The position numbers were made by a program, and so were the translations under genes. The notes under the pieces were generated by a model that saw only the letters and a list, made by a program, of their open reading frames with translations, did no database searches and was not told the DNA's origin. Shown in pieces: positions 4,979 through 5,959 of a stretch of 5,959 nucleotides of DNA; the first letter of the stretch is position 1, and every line of letters starts with the position of its first letter. This DNA is from Bacillota bacterium (lineage in GTDB: Bacteria; Bacillota; Syntrophomonadia; Syntrophomonadales; Syntrophomonadaceae). The stretch is from positions 1-5,959 of the forward strand of contig JAGFXV010000260.1 of the NCBI GenBank assembly GCA_017861475.1. The letters run 5' to 3'.

Positions 4979-5959
4979 CTAGGCAGTCTCGCTGCCTCTT
5001 TTCTGCTTTTCAGCCAGATCATGTAATTCATCTTTTTTTAAACTGCGCATTTCAAAAAACATAAGTGTTCCTGACAAGCAAACTGCCAAAAGATCGGAAA
5101 GCGGTGCTGCCCGCCATACCCCTTCTACACCCCAATAACGCGGCAATATCAACAGCAACGGGATAAAAAACAAAATTTGGCGCGATAAACTGAGAACTGC
5201 TGCCTGGCGTGCCTTGCCCACCGCCTGAAAATATGTGGAGCTCATGATTTGGAAACCAATCACCGGTATCAAAGCCAAATAAACAAGCATGGCATGCGTG
5301 GTCAATGCAGTCAGCGCCTGATCTCCCTCGCTGAAAAGCCCCACCAATTGCGTGGGCCAAATATGTACCACCAGATATCCGGCCAGCACGATGGCAGTTC
5401 CTGCCCAAACAGCCAATTTCCATGTTTCCCTGACCCTGTCATACTGACGGGCACCAAAATTATAGCCGATAATGGGCTGCGCTCCCTGGGACACCCCCAA
5501 AACAGGCATAAACAACATTGTGGAGATACTCATAACGATGCCGATGGCTGACAGAGCTATATCTCCGCCATGAACCATCAGGGTCCTGTTTAAGATGACC
5601 TGTTGGATACTGGCAGCAATCTGCATAGCAAAGGGAGCAAAACCGATCGCCATAATACTGGATAGAATCGGCCACTGCAGCCGCATATTGCGGAACCTGA
5701 GTTTGACCAGACTTCTTCCAGTAAGAAAATAACTTAATACCCACAGGGCAGAAACAAACTGGGCTATAATAGTTGCCAATGCTGAACCTTTCACACCCCA
5801 GCCAAATTTAAAGATAAACAGGTAATTCAGGATCACATCAATGAAAGCACCCAATAATTGAGTGTACATTGATATTTTGGGATTGCCTTCTGCACGTATA
5901 AAATTATTTACTCCCATGCTGAAGGAGCTGAAAACTGCGCCCAACATGATTATCTCGGT
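4979..5959 (-). CDS. MATE family efflux transporter, C-terminal part (5' end outside the window)
   Basis: The frame is open through the right edge (TEII before the first methionine), giving 326 residues. MATE proteins are usually about 450 residues, so some 125 N-terminal residues lie beyond the window. Family hallmarks are NNFIRAEGNPK soon after the edge, FGWGVKGSALATIIAQ at the end of the first bundle, and SQGAQPIIGYNFGARQYDRVRETW at the start of the second, which marks the inverted repeat of the fold. The helical segments of the second bundle follow, then a charged tail (MRSLKKDELHDLAEKQKRG). Such proteins export cationic drugs and metabolites in exchange for sodium ions or protons. The subgroup resembles the multidrug-type MATE proteins common in Firmicutes. 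It is the first gene in the window of the set running into azlC. The substrate is unknown. Confidence 0.93.
   Translation of the reverse strand, partial: TEIIMLGAVFSSFSMGVNNFIRAEGNPKISMYTQLLGAFIDVILNYLFIFKFGWGVKGSALATIIAQFVSALWVLSYFLTGRSLVKLRFRNMRLQWPILSSIMAIGFAPFAMQIAASIQQVILNRTLMVHGGDIALSAIGIVMSISTMLFMPVLGVSQGAQPIIGYNFGARQYDRVRETWKLAVWAGTAIVLAGYLVVHIWPTQLVGLFSEGDQALTALTTHAMLVYLALIPVIGFQIMSSTYFQAVGKARQAAVLSLSRQILFFIPLLLILPRYWGVEGVWRAAPLSDLLAVCLSGTLMFFEMRSLKKDELHDLAEKQKRGSETA

Overview
The window looks like chromosomal DNA from a low-to-mid-GC Firmicute, probably an anaerobic Clostridia or Peptococcaceae-type bacterium. This is inferred from strong AGGAGG-type ribosome binding sites, GTG and TTG starts, an AzlC/AzlD pair, and an intergenic hairpin built on the GGGGACGGTTCTC motif that I associate with such genomes. 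The species cannot be named from the sequence. There are no rRNA, tRNA, CRISPR or phage genes, no transposase, and no gene-free stretch longer than 300 bases.

Layout. Positions 1-2312 (minus strand) hold a NitT/TauT-type ABC uptake operon read right to left: a substrate-binding lipoprotein, an ATPase, a permease, and possibly the first codons of a further gene at the left edge. Upstream on the same strand is a small cupin gene (2404-2754). A 249-base divergent intergenic region separates the cupin from a plus-strand MBL-fold hydrolase (3004-3813). This hydrolase converges on a minus-strand group of export genes: the C-terminal two thirds of a MATE efflux transporter (4979 to the right edge), azlC and azlD. 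A 27-bp-stem hairpin lies between the convergent stop codons.

The main anomaly is in the ABC operon. The binding-protein gene is broken. Its lipoprotein signal sequence and the rest of the protein are in different frames, separated by a 45-base near-perfect palindrome (22-bp arms around one base) and apparently missing some 45-55 codons. One palindrome arm is native coding sequence; the other is an inverted copy at the breakpoint, as expected from a fold-back template switch or an assembly or amplification chimera. The permease also appears to lack about 20-25 residues in frame, while the ATPase between them looks intact. The operon is therefore either decaying or misassembled.

The intact genes would serve small-molecule traffic: MATE for drug or cation-coupled efflux, AzlCD for branched-chain amino acid export, and the ABC system for import of an unidentified small substrate. 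The cupin and hydrolase are probably metal enzymes of unknown substrate. I found no convincing undescribed system; the fold-back lesion is the observation most worth checking.
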